Source: Olleya sp. YS (GTDB taxonomy: Bacteria; Bacteroidota; Bacteroidia; Flavobacteriales; Flavobacteriaceae). Taken from it: DNA of 64,000 nucleotides. The DNA lies in the NCBI RefSeq assembly GCF_029760915.1, contig NZ_CP121685.1, forward strand, positions 2,381,001 through 2,445,000, read 5' to 3'. Shown piece after piece: positions 19,202-29,116 of the stretch; the first letter of the stretch is position 1, and every line of letters begins with the position of its first letter. The translations under genes were made by a program, and so were the position numbers. A model generated the notes under the pieces. That model saw nothing but the letters and a program-made list of their open reading frames with translations. It was not told the origin of the DNA and searched no databases.

Positions 19202-19209
19202 CAAAAATA
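19202..19209 (-). promoter_or_regulatory. -7 promoter element for the MFS exporter
   Basis: Minus-strand TATTTTTG, an exact TAnnTTTG match, ends only four bases before the ATG at 19197. Transcription would start at or next to the start codon, giving a leaderless or near-leaderless message. Confidence 0.4.
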
Positions 19210-19324
19210 GGTTAAAATTAAGTGCGCCTTTAGCTTATAGTTATGGTTTATTGTTAAGCTTTTGTTATATAATTAAACCTAAAAGAGCACATATTAATAA
19301 CGGGTGAGATACAAGCAAGCATAT

Positions 19325-19332
19325 TATTTTTG
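19325..19332 (+). promoter_or_regulatory. -7 promoter element for the dikinase-like gene
   Basis: TATTTTTG matches TAnnTTTG and lies 35 bases upstream of the ATG at 19368. A second, weaker candidate TATCTTTA is at 19334-19341. No clear -33 TTG is seen. This would drive the two-gene unit 19368-23598. Confidence 0.4.
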
Positions 19333-19367
19333 GTATCTTTACCATAATACTAAACTATCCCTTATAC

Positions 19368-22274
19368 ATGAATAAATTTTATTTTGTAATTACGTTAATA
19401 AGTTGCTGCTTTTTAACACCAATACATGCTCAGGAAAAATCTACAGCAGGCATCCAATCGTTAATTGAAACCTATAAAAATGATATTAGAGGTCCTTACC
19501 ATCGTATAAAATGGTTTTGTGAAGATGGAACAATCAGAGATCCAAAAGACCCTTGTCCAGATAATGTAGAAGGAATCCAGCACGCAACTTTTAAAGAGTC
19601 CGCTTTAAATTTAAGGCAAACTAATCATTTGTTTTTTGGTGAAATTTTAGCAAGTAACACTATTCCAGATTTTTTGGATAGAGTCAATGACTACAGCAGA
19701 TTAAAGCAATATCAAGTTAATAAATATCTAGCTAGTATTGATGATGGTTGGGTATTACAAAAAGGACAATACTATAGAGGTGCTTTACAAAGTGAAGATG
19801 AAGAAGCTTGGGGAAAGACATTTTTTGAAACTATATTAAGAGACGACCAATTAGTACAATCTAAATACTATTTAATACGTCAAGCGCTAAAAGATCTTCC
19901 GCATAATGGAGATGATAATTTAGCGCAAACTATACGTAGTCAGTCCAAACTATTATCGGAAGCCATTCCAAAGTTTATGGATGCCAGAATAAAAATACAT
20001 GGTCAACCAGAAGCGTCAGATATTATAATGATTAAAGACTTTTTAAAAACAACTAATTCCAAAATTTCTGAATCTCAACAAAAAGATTTTAATGAGTTGT
20101 TAAAAAATATGGAGCAATTTTATGCACCATTAGATATTGTGTCTTTAGAAAAAGAGATACAATCATTAAAACTAACATCAGATATTAATGCGAGTTTTAA
20201 GGTTTTGATTGAAACAGCAAAACAGGAGCCTAACTCAGAACAAATAATAACGGATATTGCTAATGTTTTATATAATATAAGACAGGATATTTTGATGGTA
20301 AAAGGTGGAAGCACACGCTTAAAGTTACTGGATGTGTCTAACAAATTAGAAAATAAATTATTGATAGAAACACAGAATTGGAAAACCAATACGTTATCAG
20401 AAAACCTATATAAAATTAATGCATTAGCATGTGTGTCTTTAGGTACTGGTCTGATTGAAACTTGGGAATATACTGCAATAGAAAAACAACTCAACCAACA
20501 CTTGCTAGCTGACCAATTAACTATAAATCAGTTAAATGATATTTTAGTAAACGCTAGAAGTATTGTAGAATGGAGTGCATCAACCACAAAAGCAAATTAT
20601 CAAGATGTAGTAGATACTTATACAGCTTTTGAACCTCTTGCGTATGGATTTATTGATGATAGAGTACGTAGCAGTATAGCTTTGTCAATGGGTAATACGG
20701 TTAGTGATTTAGGTGTTTTAGTGGCTAAATTGTCCAACATAGAAAACAAAGTTATGTCTATTGATAATCAGTCATCAATTAGAGGGCTTAATCCAGGCTA
20801 CGCTTTTGGTAAATTGGTGATCATAGACGGTAATCCAGACCAAGTCGAAGTTAATACTAATAACATCTATATTTTTGAAAAGCCACCATCAGACTTAAAA
20901 CCTGTAGCAGGAATTATGACTGTTTCGGAAGGTAATTTGGTATCACACGTCCAGTTATTGGCTAGAAATCTAGGGATTCCTAATGCTGCATTATCATATG
21001 ATAATTTAAAAGATTTAAAATCTTTTGATGGGCAAGAGGTATTTTATGCAGTTTCTAACAAAGGTAACGTCATTCTAAAAGCAAAAAATGATATGTCAGC
21101 TTCAGAGCAAGCATTGTTTAGCAAAAAAGAGCGTACCAAAAATGTTATTGAAGTCCCAACCAAAGGTATTAGGTTAGACGTTAATACTGTAGTAAATATG
21201 CGCGATGTTGATGCTTCAGATTCTGGTAAATTATGTGGTCCTAAAGCTGCCAATTTAGGCGAGTTAAAAAAACAATTTCCAGAGCAGGTTGTAGAAGGAT
21301 TAATTATTCCGTTTGGGATTTTTAGATCACACATGAATCAAACTATGCCTAATCAAAATAAAAGCTATTGGACATATTTAAACGACACCTTTAAAGAGGC
21401 AAATGCCATGACATCTCAAGGTCAGTCTGAAGCAGACATTGAAGCGTTTCAACTTAAAGCTTTAGAGAAATTGCACAAAGCCATCTTAGAGATTCCGTTA
21501 GACGATAGTTTTTTAACAGATTTAAGACAACAATTTAAATTGGTATTTAAAAACTCCATTGGTAATGTTCCGGTATTTTTAAGAAGTGATACCAATATGG
21601 AAGATTTAAAAGAATTTACAGGAGCAGGTCTAAACTTAACGCTATTTAATATTAAAGATGAAGATAAAATTATTGAAGGCGTTAAGCGCGTTTGGGCATC
21701 TGCATATACTGAACGTAGTTTTAAATGGAGACAAAAATACCTGTCCAATCCAGAGAATGTGTTTCCTTCTATTTTGATTATTCCAAGTGTAGATGTTGAT
21801 TATTCTGGTGTGATGATTACAAAAGGTATCAATTCTGGTAACGATAATGACTTAACAGTCGCTTTTAGCCGAGGTGCTGGAGGTGCAGTAGATGGTCAAA
21901 TGGCAGAAACTAGGTTAATAACTAGTAATGATAACCAATTATTAGCTCCAGCTAGACAGTCTGACTATATACGTCTGCCTGTTTCAGGAGGTACTAAACA
22001 ATACCATACCTCTTTTGAAAGTCCAATTTTAAACCATAATAATATACAGGACATTAGGCAGTTAGCAACTACAATAAGGCAACTAATGTCTGGACATTCA
22101 GATAACAACAATCAAGCGTATGATGTAGAGTTTGGTTTTAAAGATGATAAATTGTGGTTGTTTCAAATACGACCGTTTGTAGAAAATAAGCAAGCTAAAA
22201 GCTCGGAGTATTTAGCATCTATTTCTACTAAAACCGATACCAACCAATTAATAAGTTTAAATACCAAATTATAA
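19368..22274 (+). CDS. Secreted phosphohistidine plus ATP-grasp dikinase-like protein (PEP synthase/GWD-related)
   Basis: A 968-residue protein with a clear signal peptide (residues 1-21, ending IHAQ). Residues about 25-465 are helical and unrecognised. Residues about 470-575 form a phosphohistidine 'mobile' domain with catalytic His527 in SEGNLVSHVQLLARNLGIP. Residues about 615-940 form a pyruvate-phosphate-dikinase-type ATP-binding domain: GPKAANLGEL (Lys626), VFLRSDTNMEDL (Arg739), RVWASAYTERSFKWR, and the closing DVEFGFKDDKLWLFQIRPF. This order, with no C-terminal PEP barrel, resembles plant glucan water dikinases rather than PEP synthase. An ATP-using enzyme exported from the cytoplasm is unexpected. 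It is followed after four bases by a serine hydrolase gene. Confidence 0.85.
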   Translation: MNKFYFVITLISCCFLTPIHAQEKSTAGIQSLIETYKNDIRGPYHRIKWFCEDGTIRDPKDPCPDNVEGIQHATFKESALNLRQTNHLFFGEILASNTIPDFLDRVNDYSRLKQYQVNKYLASIDDGWVLQKGQYYRGALQSEDEEAWGKTFFETILRDDQLVQSKYYLIRQALKDLPHNGDDNLAQTIRSQSKLLSEAIPKFMDARIKIHGQPEASDIIMIKDFLKTTNSKISESQQKDFNELLKNMEQFYAPLDIVSLEKEIQSLKLTSDINASFKVLIETAKQEPNSEQIITDIANVLYNIRQDILMVKGGSTRLKLLDVSNKLENKLLIETQNWKTNTLSENLYKINALACVSLGTGLIETWEYTAIEKQLNQHLLADQLTINQLNDILVNARSIVEWSASTTKANYQDVVDTYTAFEPLAYGFIDDRVRSSIALSMGNTVSDLGVLVAKLSNIENKVMSIDNQSSIRGLNPGYAFGKLVIIDGNPDQVEVNTNNIYIFEKPPSDLKPVAGIMTVSEGNLVSHVQLLARNLGIPNAALSYDNLKDLKSFDGQEVFYAVSNKGNVILKAKNDMSASEQALFSKKERTKNVIEVPTKGIRLDVNTVVNMRDVDASDSGKLCGPKAANLGELKKQFPEQVVEGLIIPFGIFRSHMNQTMPNQNKSYWTYLNDTFKEANAMTSQGQSEADIEAFQLKALEKLHKAILEIPLDDSFLTDLRQQFKLVFKNSIGNVPVFLRSDTNMEDLKEFTGAGLNLTLFNIKDEDKIIEGVKRVWASAYTERSFKWRQKYLSNPENVFPSILIIPSVDVDYSGVMITKGINSGNDNDLTVAFSRGAGGAVDGQMAETRLITSNDNQLLAPARQSDYIRLPVSGGTKQYHTSFESPILNHNNIQDIRQLATTIRQLMSGHSDNNNQAYDVEFGFKDDKLWLFQIRPFVENKQAKSSEYLASISTKTDTNQLISLNTKL

Positions 22275-22278
22275 TACG

Positions 22279-23598
22279 ATGAAGCAGTTATTTTACATAG
22301 GAATTCTAGTAGTTATTACTCTATCATTTAGTTTTACAACTAAACCATATCCTATAGACGGTTATGAGTCAACTGGAATTAAGCGTTTATATCAAATACG
22401 AAAAATGCAATTAGATAGTGTAAAGTATAACCGTATACCTTATGGTGCGTATTTGGGACTTAAAGACATAAAATTAAATCTTACTAGTGTTAATGATAGT
22501 ATTAATCAATTATTAGTTGAGGATAAGGATTTTGCAAAAGACATGAATAGATTATTTCCAGGATCTGGATATTCTGCTAGTATTATGGATATGTCCAATC
22601 CAGATAAATTACGGTATGCAGCTTATAATGAAAATGCAGGTTACCAACCAGGTAGTGTAGGTAAATTAGCAGTATTATTAGCAGTTATGGATCAAATGGC
22701 AAAAATATGTCCAGACTCTTGGGAAGATCGTACGATGTATCTAAGAGACATCCGTGTATCTGCTAGATATTGGGGAACTGGAGATCATCACACTATACCA
22801 ATTTATGATATTGAAAAAGATAAACTTACCAAACGTCAAGTTGTAGCTAGTGACGAGTTTTCGTTGTACGAATGGTTAGATCATATGGTTTCAGTAAGTA
22901 ACAATGGTGCAGCAAGTGTTATGTACAGAGAAGCAATGCTAATGGCTGCATTTGGTCAAGATTACATTAATTTAACCGAAACAGCAGCAGAACAATATTT
23001 TAAAGACACACCAAGAGACTCGTTAACCAATTTAGCCCACAGTGTTGTTAATGATCCCTTACGTCAATTAGGGATTTCTGAAGACGACTGGAGGTTAGGA
23101 GGTATGTTTACTAGAGAACCTGGTAAATATGTAGGCAGAAAAGGAGGAAGTATAGGTACACCTAAAGGCCTAATGAAGTTTTTAGTACAATTAGAACAAG
23201 GTAAAGTTGTTGACGAAAAATCAAGTTTGGAAATGAAACGTTTAATGTATTCTACAGACCGTAGAATCCGTTATGCAAGATCGTCTAGATTAGATAGTGC
23301 TGCTGTATATTTTAAATCGGGTAGTTTTTATAAATGTGATAGAAATAAAGATCCTAATTGTAGAGCGTACGCTGGTAATGTATTTAATTATATGAATTCT
23401 GTTATTATTGTAGAACATCCTAATAACGTTAAATATATTGTGTGTTTGATGACAAATGTGTTAAATAAAAATTCTGCAGGAGCACATATGTATTTAGCTA
23501 GTAAAATAGATGATATTATTAATAAAGATAACAATAGATTTAAAGAAGAAGTCAAAGAGACGGAATATAAAAGCGACTCCGATGAAACAGACGACTAG
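22279..23598 (+). CDS. Exported SxxK serine hydrolase (beta-lactamase/transpeptidase fold)
   Basis: A 439-residue protein with an N-terminal signal or anchor segment (residues 4-20). It has the three motifs of the penicillin-binding/class A beta-lactamase fold: SVGK at 126-129 (nucleophile Ser126, Lys129), SNN at 207-209, and KSG at 346-348. The ExxLN omega-loop of true class A beta-lactamases is not seen, and the domain carries large insertions, so antibiotic hydrolysis is not implied. It starts four bases after the dikinase-like gene, which indicates co-translation. A related gene lies at 26444-27457. The biological substrate is unknown. Confidence 0.85.
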   Translation: MKQLFYIGILVVITLSFSFTTKPYPIDGYESTGIKRLYQIRKMQLDSVKYNRIPYGAYLGLKDIKLNLTSVNDSINQLLVEDKDFAKDMNRLFPGSGYSASIMDMSNPDKLRYAAYNENAGYQPGSVGKLAVLLAVMDQMAKICPDSWEDRTMYLRDIRVSARYWGTGDHHTIPIYDIEKDKLTKRQVVASDEFSLYEWLDHMVSVSNNGAASVMYREAMLMAAFGQDYINLTETAAEQYFKDTPRDSLTNLAHSVVNDPLRQLGISEDDWRLGGMFTREPGKYVGRKGGSIGTPKGLMKFLVQLEQGKVVDEKSSLEMKRLMYSTDRRIRYARSSRLDSAAVYFKSGSFYKCDRNKDPNCRAYAGNVFNYMNSVIIVEHPNNVKYIVCLMTNVLNKNSAGAHMYLASKIDDIINKDNNRFKEEVKETEYKSDSDETDD

Positions 23599-23599
23599 C

Positions 23600-26434
23600 T
23601 TATAGTTTAAGTTTATCTAATGCTTCTAAAGCAAAGAATTTAATATCTGGATTTTTATGTTTTTTCAGTCTATTAAGTAGTGGTTTGTACTTAGTATCAT
23701 TTAATAAAATAATTAAGTGAAGGACTTCTAATTTGATTTTCTTGGCTCTATTTTTTGCTAACATTGTTAGACATGCACGCTCTTTCATGAGTTTTAATTT
23801 TAGTAACTGAGAAACATCAGCATCGTTATTACTAAGCACATAATATTCAATTAACGGTAAAATGGTTTGTTTTAGTTGGCTTTGTAATAAGTTATCTAAA
23901 AATTCTAATGCATTTACTCTTGCTTCTTTAACATCACTTAATAGTGCTGCATACGAGATTTCAATATCAGAGTCTTCATACACTATACTTAGCAAATTAA
24001 ATAAACATGCCATACTAGTTTCAGCCTGCTGTTCTAGTATTTCTATAATGCCTTGCCTTGCAATTAGTAATTCAATATCGTTATCATCGTGCACAGTATC
24101 TAACATTGTATTATTAATAATATGCTGTATGGATGCTATTGCACCAACGCTACGTTTATAATAGTTGCTTTCTTTTATAATTCTATTTTTTATATAACGC
24201 TTATTAAAATTAAGTCTAGCACCACTTTTTTCTAATTTAGCTAAAGATTTTGAAGCAGCTAAACGTATTATAATATCTTTACTATTTAATAATCGCATTA
24301 AAATAGTAACGGCTTTTTGTGTCTTAAAAGCTTCAATAATTTTAGGTAGATGTTTCGCCATCTTGTTATTTATAGCTTCATCTTTTTCTAATGAAATAAT
24401 ATGATCAATAATTTTTACCCCATAATTTTTAAGGGCTTTTACTACAGGTTTTCTATAAGATTTATCAGAGAGCAATTCTAATAATGTTGGAATAAACATT
24501 TGGTTAGAGGTTATCCCAGCAGCTTTTATAGCTTGTTTAACAATCTTAGGGTCTTTTGTATTTAAATGTACATTAATAAACGAAAAATATTTAGTCATAT
24601 TAGCTTCAGCAATGGTAATTAACAAGGTTCTAATGGCAGCTATTTGATTTTGATTTTCCGACAGAGAGAATGTCTTTACGCGTGCTTCAATTCTATTATA
24701 TAACCCAAATTGTAATGCTATTTTTTGATTGGCTGATGCTTCTTTAGATAAGCATAATAAAGCTGCATTAGAGATGCTTTCATTATCATGATCTAGATAT
24801 TGATTAAAAAATTGATGGTTTTGAATAGACGAATGGTTTAATATATATTCTAAAGCTGTAAATACTAAAGTGTCATCGTCAGAATGCACTAATGGCTCTA
24901 CTTTTTGCAATGCTGTACCTTTATCATAAAGATAAAATTGTTTGATAGCAGCTGTCTTTACTTCATTAGACGGATGATTAATCAAACCAATAATACTAGA
25001 TTTTAAAATGTGTAAATTACTATTACCCAAATGGTCTAAAAGGGATAATATGTCATTAGCATTACCTTCGTTTAAAATTCTTAAAGCAGATTTGACTGTG
25101 GTTTCGCGTTTATTTCTGGTATTGGTATCTTTATCCTTGTTATTAATTAATGTACGTTGAATATTCGTTCTAAAAGATTCAAAATAAGCTTCTCTTAATC
25201 TAAAAATTAAAATAATCCAAATTAAGACAAACAGCAATATAATAATGGTTATATAAGATGTGCTTAAGTCTAATTTTCGTATTAAAAAAATCAGCATAAA
25301 ACCAGCTATACCAGTTGCTATACTATCGACTGCAACATCAATGTATGACTTGGCTTGGTTTTTAATTAGCAATGGAATGGGCATAATAGATAACTCTGTT
25401 GCCGATTTATTTAAAGATTGTTTAAAGCTTCCATCAACACCTTTAATAATAATTAAAACCCAAAGCTCTGGAAAGGTTAAAAATAGCAAGCAACCTAATG
25501 CTATAACTAACGGTAAGATTAATAGGGTAGACGCTACACCAATCTGACTTAGCACACGATTAGTAATAAATAGTTGGATAGTTAGCGCTAGTACATTAAA
25601 TGTAGAAAACCAAAAGCCAAAAAATGAAGCAAGCTCATCCGGATCTGAAATGGCTCTGTTTGCAAAATCACTAAATTGAAAATCTACTAACTTAGCTACA
25701 ATAACGCTTATGCCAGTAATTAATGCCAAATAGGTAAGGTGTTTTGATTTAGTAATTAAACTAAACGAACTCTCTTGAAACGTACTGTCATCGTGCTTAC
25801 GTTGCATTCTTATGTACACGTTAAGCTTATGGATTCTAAGTGTCCAAATTTTTCTAATTATAGGAATACAGGTTATGGTTAAGATTGCTGCAATTATAAT
25901 GACAATTTTGTTGTTAAAACTAGATACGACAATGCTGGTTAAGTATCCGCCAAAAATTCCTCCAGCAATTGCACCTGCACCTATAAATCCAAATAACCGT
26001 TTGGCTTCTCTTGCATTAAAAACCATGTTGGCTAAGACCCAAAATTGAGACGTAGCCATAACCGCAAATAACGATACACCTAGATAGTATAAAAAAAGTA
26101 CCCAATCGCTTAATAAACTATATTCTAAAATAGCACTTAGTGCTAAAAAGCATAGACTAAAAAAAATCAGAGAAATGGTGGTTACCTTTAAAATAGAATA
26201 CCGTCTGATGGCTTTGTTGTAAAAGTAGGAAGTGATTACTGCAACTACAGCAACCAATAAGTAACCATAAGGGAGGTTATCTGCACCTAATTGGGATAAA
26301 AAAATTGCATTAATTGTTGGTTTAACAATTAACAGCACAGTTATGATAATAAATATGTATAACTGCATTAAAAAAGAGATGTATATTTCGCCATCTCTTA
26401 GTCCAAATGTTTTATTTAATAATTTGCTTAACAC
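23600..26434 (-). CDS. Nucleotide-translocase-like (NTT/Tlc) membrane protein fused to HEAT repeats
   Basis: A 944-residue protein in two parts. Residues 1-412 hold about twelve membrane helices and read like the ADP/ATP carrier (NTT/Tlc) branch of the major facilitators. Key segments are LLIVKPTINAIFLSQLGAD, KGVDGSFKQSLNKSATELS and AKSYIDVAVDSIATGIAGF. Residues about 430-944 are soluble helical HEAT-type repeats, for example LLNSKDIIIRLAASKSLAKL and KNPDIKFFALEALDKL. NTT proteins are best known for ATP/ADP exchange in intracellular bacteria and plastids; HEAT-fused homologues are known in free-living bacteria, but their role is unclear. It follows a serine hydrolase gene by nine bases and converges with the other serine hydrolase, with one base between stops. 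Confidence 0.82.
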   Translation of the reverse strand: MLSKLLNKTFGLRDGEIYISFLMQLYIFIIITVLLIVKPTINAIFLSQLGADNLPYGYLLVAVVAVITSYFYNKAIRRYSILKVTTISLIFFSLCFLALSAILEYSLLSDWVLFLYYLGVSLFAVMATSQFWVLANMVFNAREAKRLFGFIGAGAIAGGIFGGYLTSIVVSSFNNKIVIIIAAILTITCIPIIRKIWTLRIHKLNVYIRMQRKHDDSTFQESSFSLITKSKHLTYLALITGISVIVAKLVDFQFSDFANRAISDPDELASFFGFWFSTFNVLALTIQLFITNRVLSQIGVASTLLILPLVIALGCLLFLTFPELWVLIIIKGVDGSFKQSLNKSATELSIMPIPLLIKNQAKSYIDVAVDSIATGIAGFMLIFLIRKLDLSTSYITIIILLFVLIWIILIFRLREAYFESFRTNIQRTLINNKDKDTNTRNKRETTVKSALRILNEGNANDILSLLDHLGNSNLHILKSSIIGLINHPSNEVKTAAIKQFYLYDKGTALQKVEPLVHSDDDTLVFTALEYILNHSSIQNHQFFNQYLDHDNESISNAALLCLSKEASANQKIALQFGLYNRIEARVKTFSLSENQNQIAAIRTLLITIAEANMTKYFSFINVHLNTKDPKIVKQAIKAAGITSNQMFIPTLLELLSDKSYRKPVVKALKNYGVKIIDHIISLEKDEAINNKMAKHLPKIIEAFKTQKAVTILMRLLNSKDIIIRLAASKSLAKLEKSGARLNFNKRYIKNRIIKESNYYKRSVGAIASIQHIINNTMLDTVHDDNDIELLIARQGIIEILEQQAETSMACLFNLLSIVYEDSDIEISYAALLSDVKEARVNALEFLDNLLQSQLKQTILPLIEYYVLSNNDADVSQLLKLKLMKERACLTMLAKNRAKKIKLEVLHLIILLNDTKYKPLLNRLKKHKNPDIKFFALEALDKLKL

Positions 26435-26443
26435 AAAAGCAAG

Positions 26444-27457
26444 TTACTCTTCTTTTGATAATTTTTTTGATTTTTTTAAAACTTTTTCAATAGGTTTTAT
26501 CAAATTTCTAATGATTTGCTCTCCAAACGCATCATCGATTAAAGCAACAATAATATATTTTCTATTTGGACCCCAAACTAATGCAGAATCTGAGTGATAA
26601 TTTTTCCAAGATCCAGATTTTCTATAAATCTCTGCTTTTGGAGCAATTCTAATAAGTGTATTTACAAACTTATGATGTAGACCAGGCTTTCTCATTATTT
26701 TAAGCATTTCTCTAGACGCATCTGTACTTATTAAATTACCTAAAGCAAGTTGATAATAGAAACTACACACTTGCATAGTTGTAGCAGCATGACTTAACCC
26801 TTTTAAAGGTTCTGGGTGTCTCTTACCACCTGCTGCATAACGTTTTCCAACCCATAATCCTCCACCAACTTCTTCGTCATAAAATTTATGTTGTGGAGCA
26901 CGTAAAACAGCTTCAATTTTATCATAACCTAAACGGTCAATCATTCTGGTAGACGCTTGATTATTAGATTTACTAATCATTAAACGTAAGTCTTTTTTAA
27001 CTTCTTTTGTATATTCCAATTCCTTATTTTCTATTGCATCCATAGCTGCTAACAAAATGGCAATTTTAGGCAGACTGGCAGCATACATCATATGTGTATC
27101 ATTAATACCAGCATATTTAAAATTACTGACATCACTTAAATCGACAATAGCAACAGACATTAGTTTTTTAGCTACCAGTCCCTTCCAAACTGGATTAGCA
27201 TTAATTTCAGCATGTAAAAGTGAATCTAATTGCTTATTTTGAATATCTGAAATAGGTTTTATTTCATCGGTAATTAACAGTGGTAATTTTTTTATGGAAT
27301 CATTAGCTTTGGTAGGAATAGTTTTGAGTAAAACATCTGCAAGGTTTTCGGATTTCACAGAAGTTTGCATGTTGGACGTACCAGATGTGTTAAGTCCAAA
27401 AAATACTAATCCTACTATTACGGTAATAAGAATTAAACTGAATTTTAAAAGTTTCAA
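26444..27457 (-). CDS. Exported SxxK serine hydrolase, second copy
   Basis: A 337-residue protein with an N-terminal membrane anchor or signal (residues 4-21). The active-site motifs are SLPK at 128-131, SNN at 164-166 and KSG at 280-282, matching the beta-lactamase/transpeptidase fold. As in the neighbour at 22279-23598, no ExxLN loop is visible, so a housekeeping envelope role is more likely than drug resistance. It lies nine bases upstream of the NTT-HEAT transporter gene and 56 bases downstream of the carboxyltransferase gene, all on the minus strand. The two hydrolases share the SMYAASLPK/PGSVGK-type context but are quite diverged. Confidence 0.85.
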   Translation of the reverse strand: MKLLKFSLILITVIVGLVFFGLNTSGTSNMQTSVKSENLADVLLKTIPTKANDSIKKLPLLITDEIKPISDIQNKQLDSLLHAEINANPVWKGLVAKKLMSVAIVDLSDVSNFKYAGINDTHMMYAASLPKIAILLAAMDAIENKELEYTKEVKKDLRLMISKSNNQASTRMIDRLGYDKIEAVLRAPQHKFYDEEVGGGLWVGKRYAAGGKRHPEPLKGLSHAATTMQVCSFYYQLALGNLISTDASREMLKIMRKPGLHHKFVNTLIRIAPKAEIYRKSGSWKNYHSDSALVWGPNRKYIIVALIDDAFGEQIIRNLIKPIEKVLKKSKKLSKEE

Positions 27458-27513
27458 TAGTTTTGATTTAAAGTTGCATATATAAAGTACAAAAAGTATA
27501 CCAATAATAAAAA

Positions 27514-29055
27514 TTATAGAGGGATATTTCCATGTTTTCTATTTGGTAATATATCTTCTTTGTATTCTAGCATTGTAAATGCTTTAATTAGTTTACGTCT
27601 TGTGGTTTCGGGTAATATAACTTCATCAATAAATCCTCGTTCTGCAGCTTTGTATGGATTAGCAAATAGGTCTGCATATTCAGCTTCTTTTTCTAGTAAT
27701 TTTTCTTCAGGATTATCTGCTGCTTTAATTTCTTTTCTAAAAATAATTTCGCTTGCACCTTTGGCACCCATTACTGCGATTTCTGCACTAGGCCAAGCAT
27801 AATTTAAGTCGGCTCCAATGTGCTTGGAGTTCATCACATCATACGCTCCACCATAGGCTTTACGAGTAATAACGGTTACTTTAGGGACTGTCGCTTCACT
27901 TAAGGCGTATAATAATTTGGCACCATGTACAATAATTCCGTTCCATTCTTGATCAGTTCCTGGTAAAAATCCTGGAACATCCACCAATACTAATAACGGA
28001 ATATTAAACGCATCACAAAAACGAGTAAATCGTGCAGCTTTACGCGAACTATTTACATCCAAAACTCCAGCTAGGAATAAGGGTTGATTAGCAACTATAC
28101 CAATACTTTTCCCTCCAATTCTGGCAAAACCTACAATAATGTTTTCTGCATAGTTTTTATGAATTTCAAAAAAGCTGTCCTTATCAATTACGCCTTTAAT
28201 AACGTTATGCATATCATAAGGCTTGTTGGCATTATCTGGAATTATGGACGTTAACTCGTCTCTTATCTCTGTGTCAAGCTTATATGGTAAATCGGCAGGT
28301 TTTTCTAAGTTACTTTGCGGTAAATAACCTAATAAACGTTTAACGTCTTCCAAACACTCTATATCATTAGATGAGGTGACATGTGCTACACCAGATTTAG
28401 TTGAATGTGTACTTGCTCCACCTAATTCCTCGCTAGTTACTTCCTCATTAGTCACAGTTTTTACAACGTTTGGCCCAGTGACAAACATGTAACTGGTGTC
28501 TTCTACCATCATGGTAAAATCAGTCATTGCTGGACTATACACAGCTCCTCCAGCACATGGTCCCATAATAGCAGATAATTGCGGTATCACACCTGATGCT
28601 TTGACATTTCTATGAAAAATATCTGCATAACCACCCAACGATCTGACTCCTTCTTGAATACGAGCTCCTCCAGAGTCGTTAAGACCAATTAATGGTGCGC
28701 CAACTTTAAGTGCTAAATCCATGATTTTACAAATTTTTTCGGCATGTGTTTCTGACAATGCACCACCAAAAACAGTAAAATCTTGTGCAAAAACATATAC
28801 TAATCTACCATTGATAGTACCATAACCAGTAATAACACCATCACCATAAAACTTTTGGTCTTGCATCCCAAAATCTACAGTTCTGTGGGTGACTAAAGCA
28901 CCAATTTCTTCAAAAGAGCCTTCATCCATCAAATAATTAACACGCTCTCTAGCAGTTAATTTCTTTTTAGCGTGTTGTTTATCTATCCTAGCTTGTCCAC
29001 CACCTAATTTGGCTTGTTCTAGTTTATCGTTTAGTGTTTGTATTTTGGATTCCAT
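27514..29055 (-). CDS. Acyl-CoA carboxylase carboxyltransferase (beta) subunit
   Basis: This is the single-chain carboxyltransferase of biotin-dependent acyl-CoA carboxylases (propionyl-CoA/methylcrotonyl-CoA type). It is distinct from AccD, as it lacks a zinc finger and contains both crotonase-like halves. Signatures include [50 protein letters not shown] and [20 protein letters not shown]. The frame extends to an ATG at 29091, but the family N-terminus begins at MESKIQTL, so I use 29055 (513 residues). The genes for the biotin carboxylase and the biotin carrier lie just upstream. The acyl-CoA substrate, probably propionyl-CoA, is inferred. Confidence 0.92.
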   Translation of the reverse strand: MESKIQTLNDKLEQAKLGGGQARIDKQHAKKKLTARERVNYLMDEGSFEEIGALVTHRTVDFGMQDQKFYGDGVITGYGTINGRLVYVFAQDFTVFGGALSETHAEKICKIMDLALKVGAPLIGLNDSGGARIQEGVRSLGGYADIFHRNVKASGVIPQLSAIMGPCAGGAVYSPAMTDFTMMVEDTSYMFVTGPNVVKTVTNEEVTSEELGGASTHSTKSGVAHVTSSNDIECLEDVKRLLGYLPQSNLEKPADLPYKLDTEIRDELTSIIPDNANKPYDMHNVIKGVIDKDSFFEIHKNYAENIIVGFARIGGKSIGIVANQPLFLAGVLDVNSSRKAARFTRFCDAFNIPLLVLVDVPGFLPGTDQEWNGIIVHGAKLLYALSEATVPKVTVITRKAYGGAYDVMNSKHIGADLNYAWPSAEIAVMGAKGASEIIFRKEIKAADNPEEKLLEKEAEYADLFANPYKAAERGFIDEVILPETTRRKLIKAFTMLEYKEDILPNRKHGNIPL

Positions 29056-29116
29056 TACTGGTTTTTTTATTTTTTTGTTTTGCAAAATCACAATTAACTG
29101 CGATGCCTACTATATA

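Noticed and set aside
22279-27457. Antibiotic-resistance beta-lactamases
   Set aside because: Only the general SxxK fold motifs are visible. The ExxLN loop of class A enzymes is absent and the context is an unusual envelope gene block.
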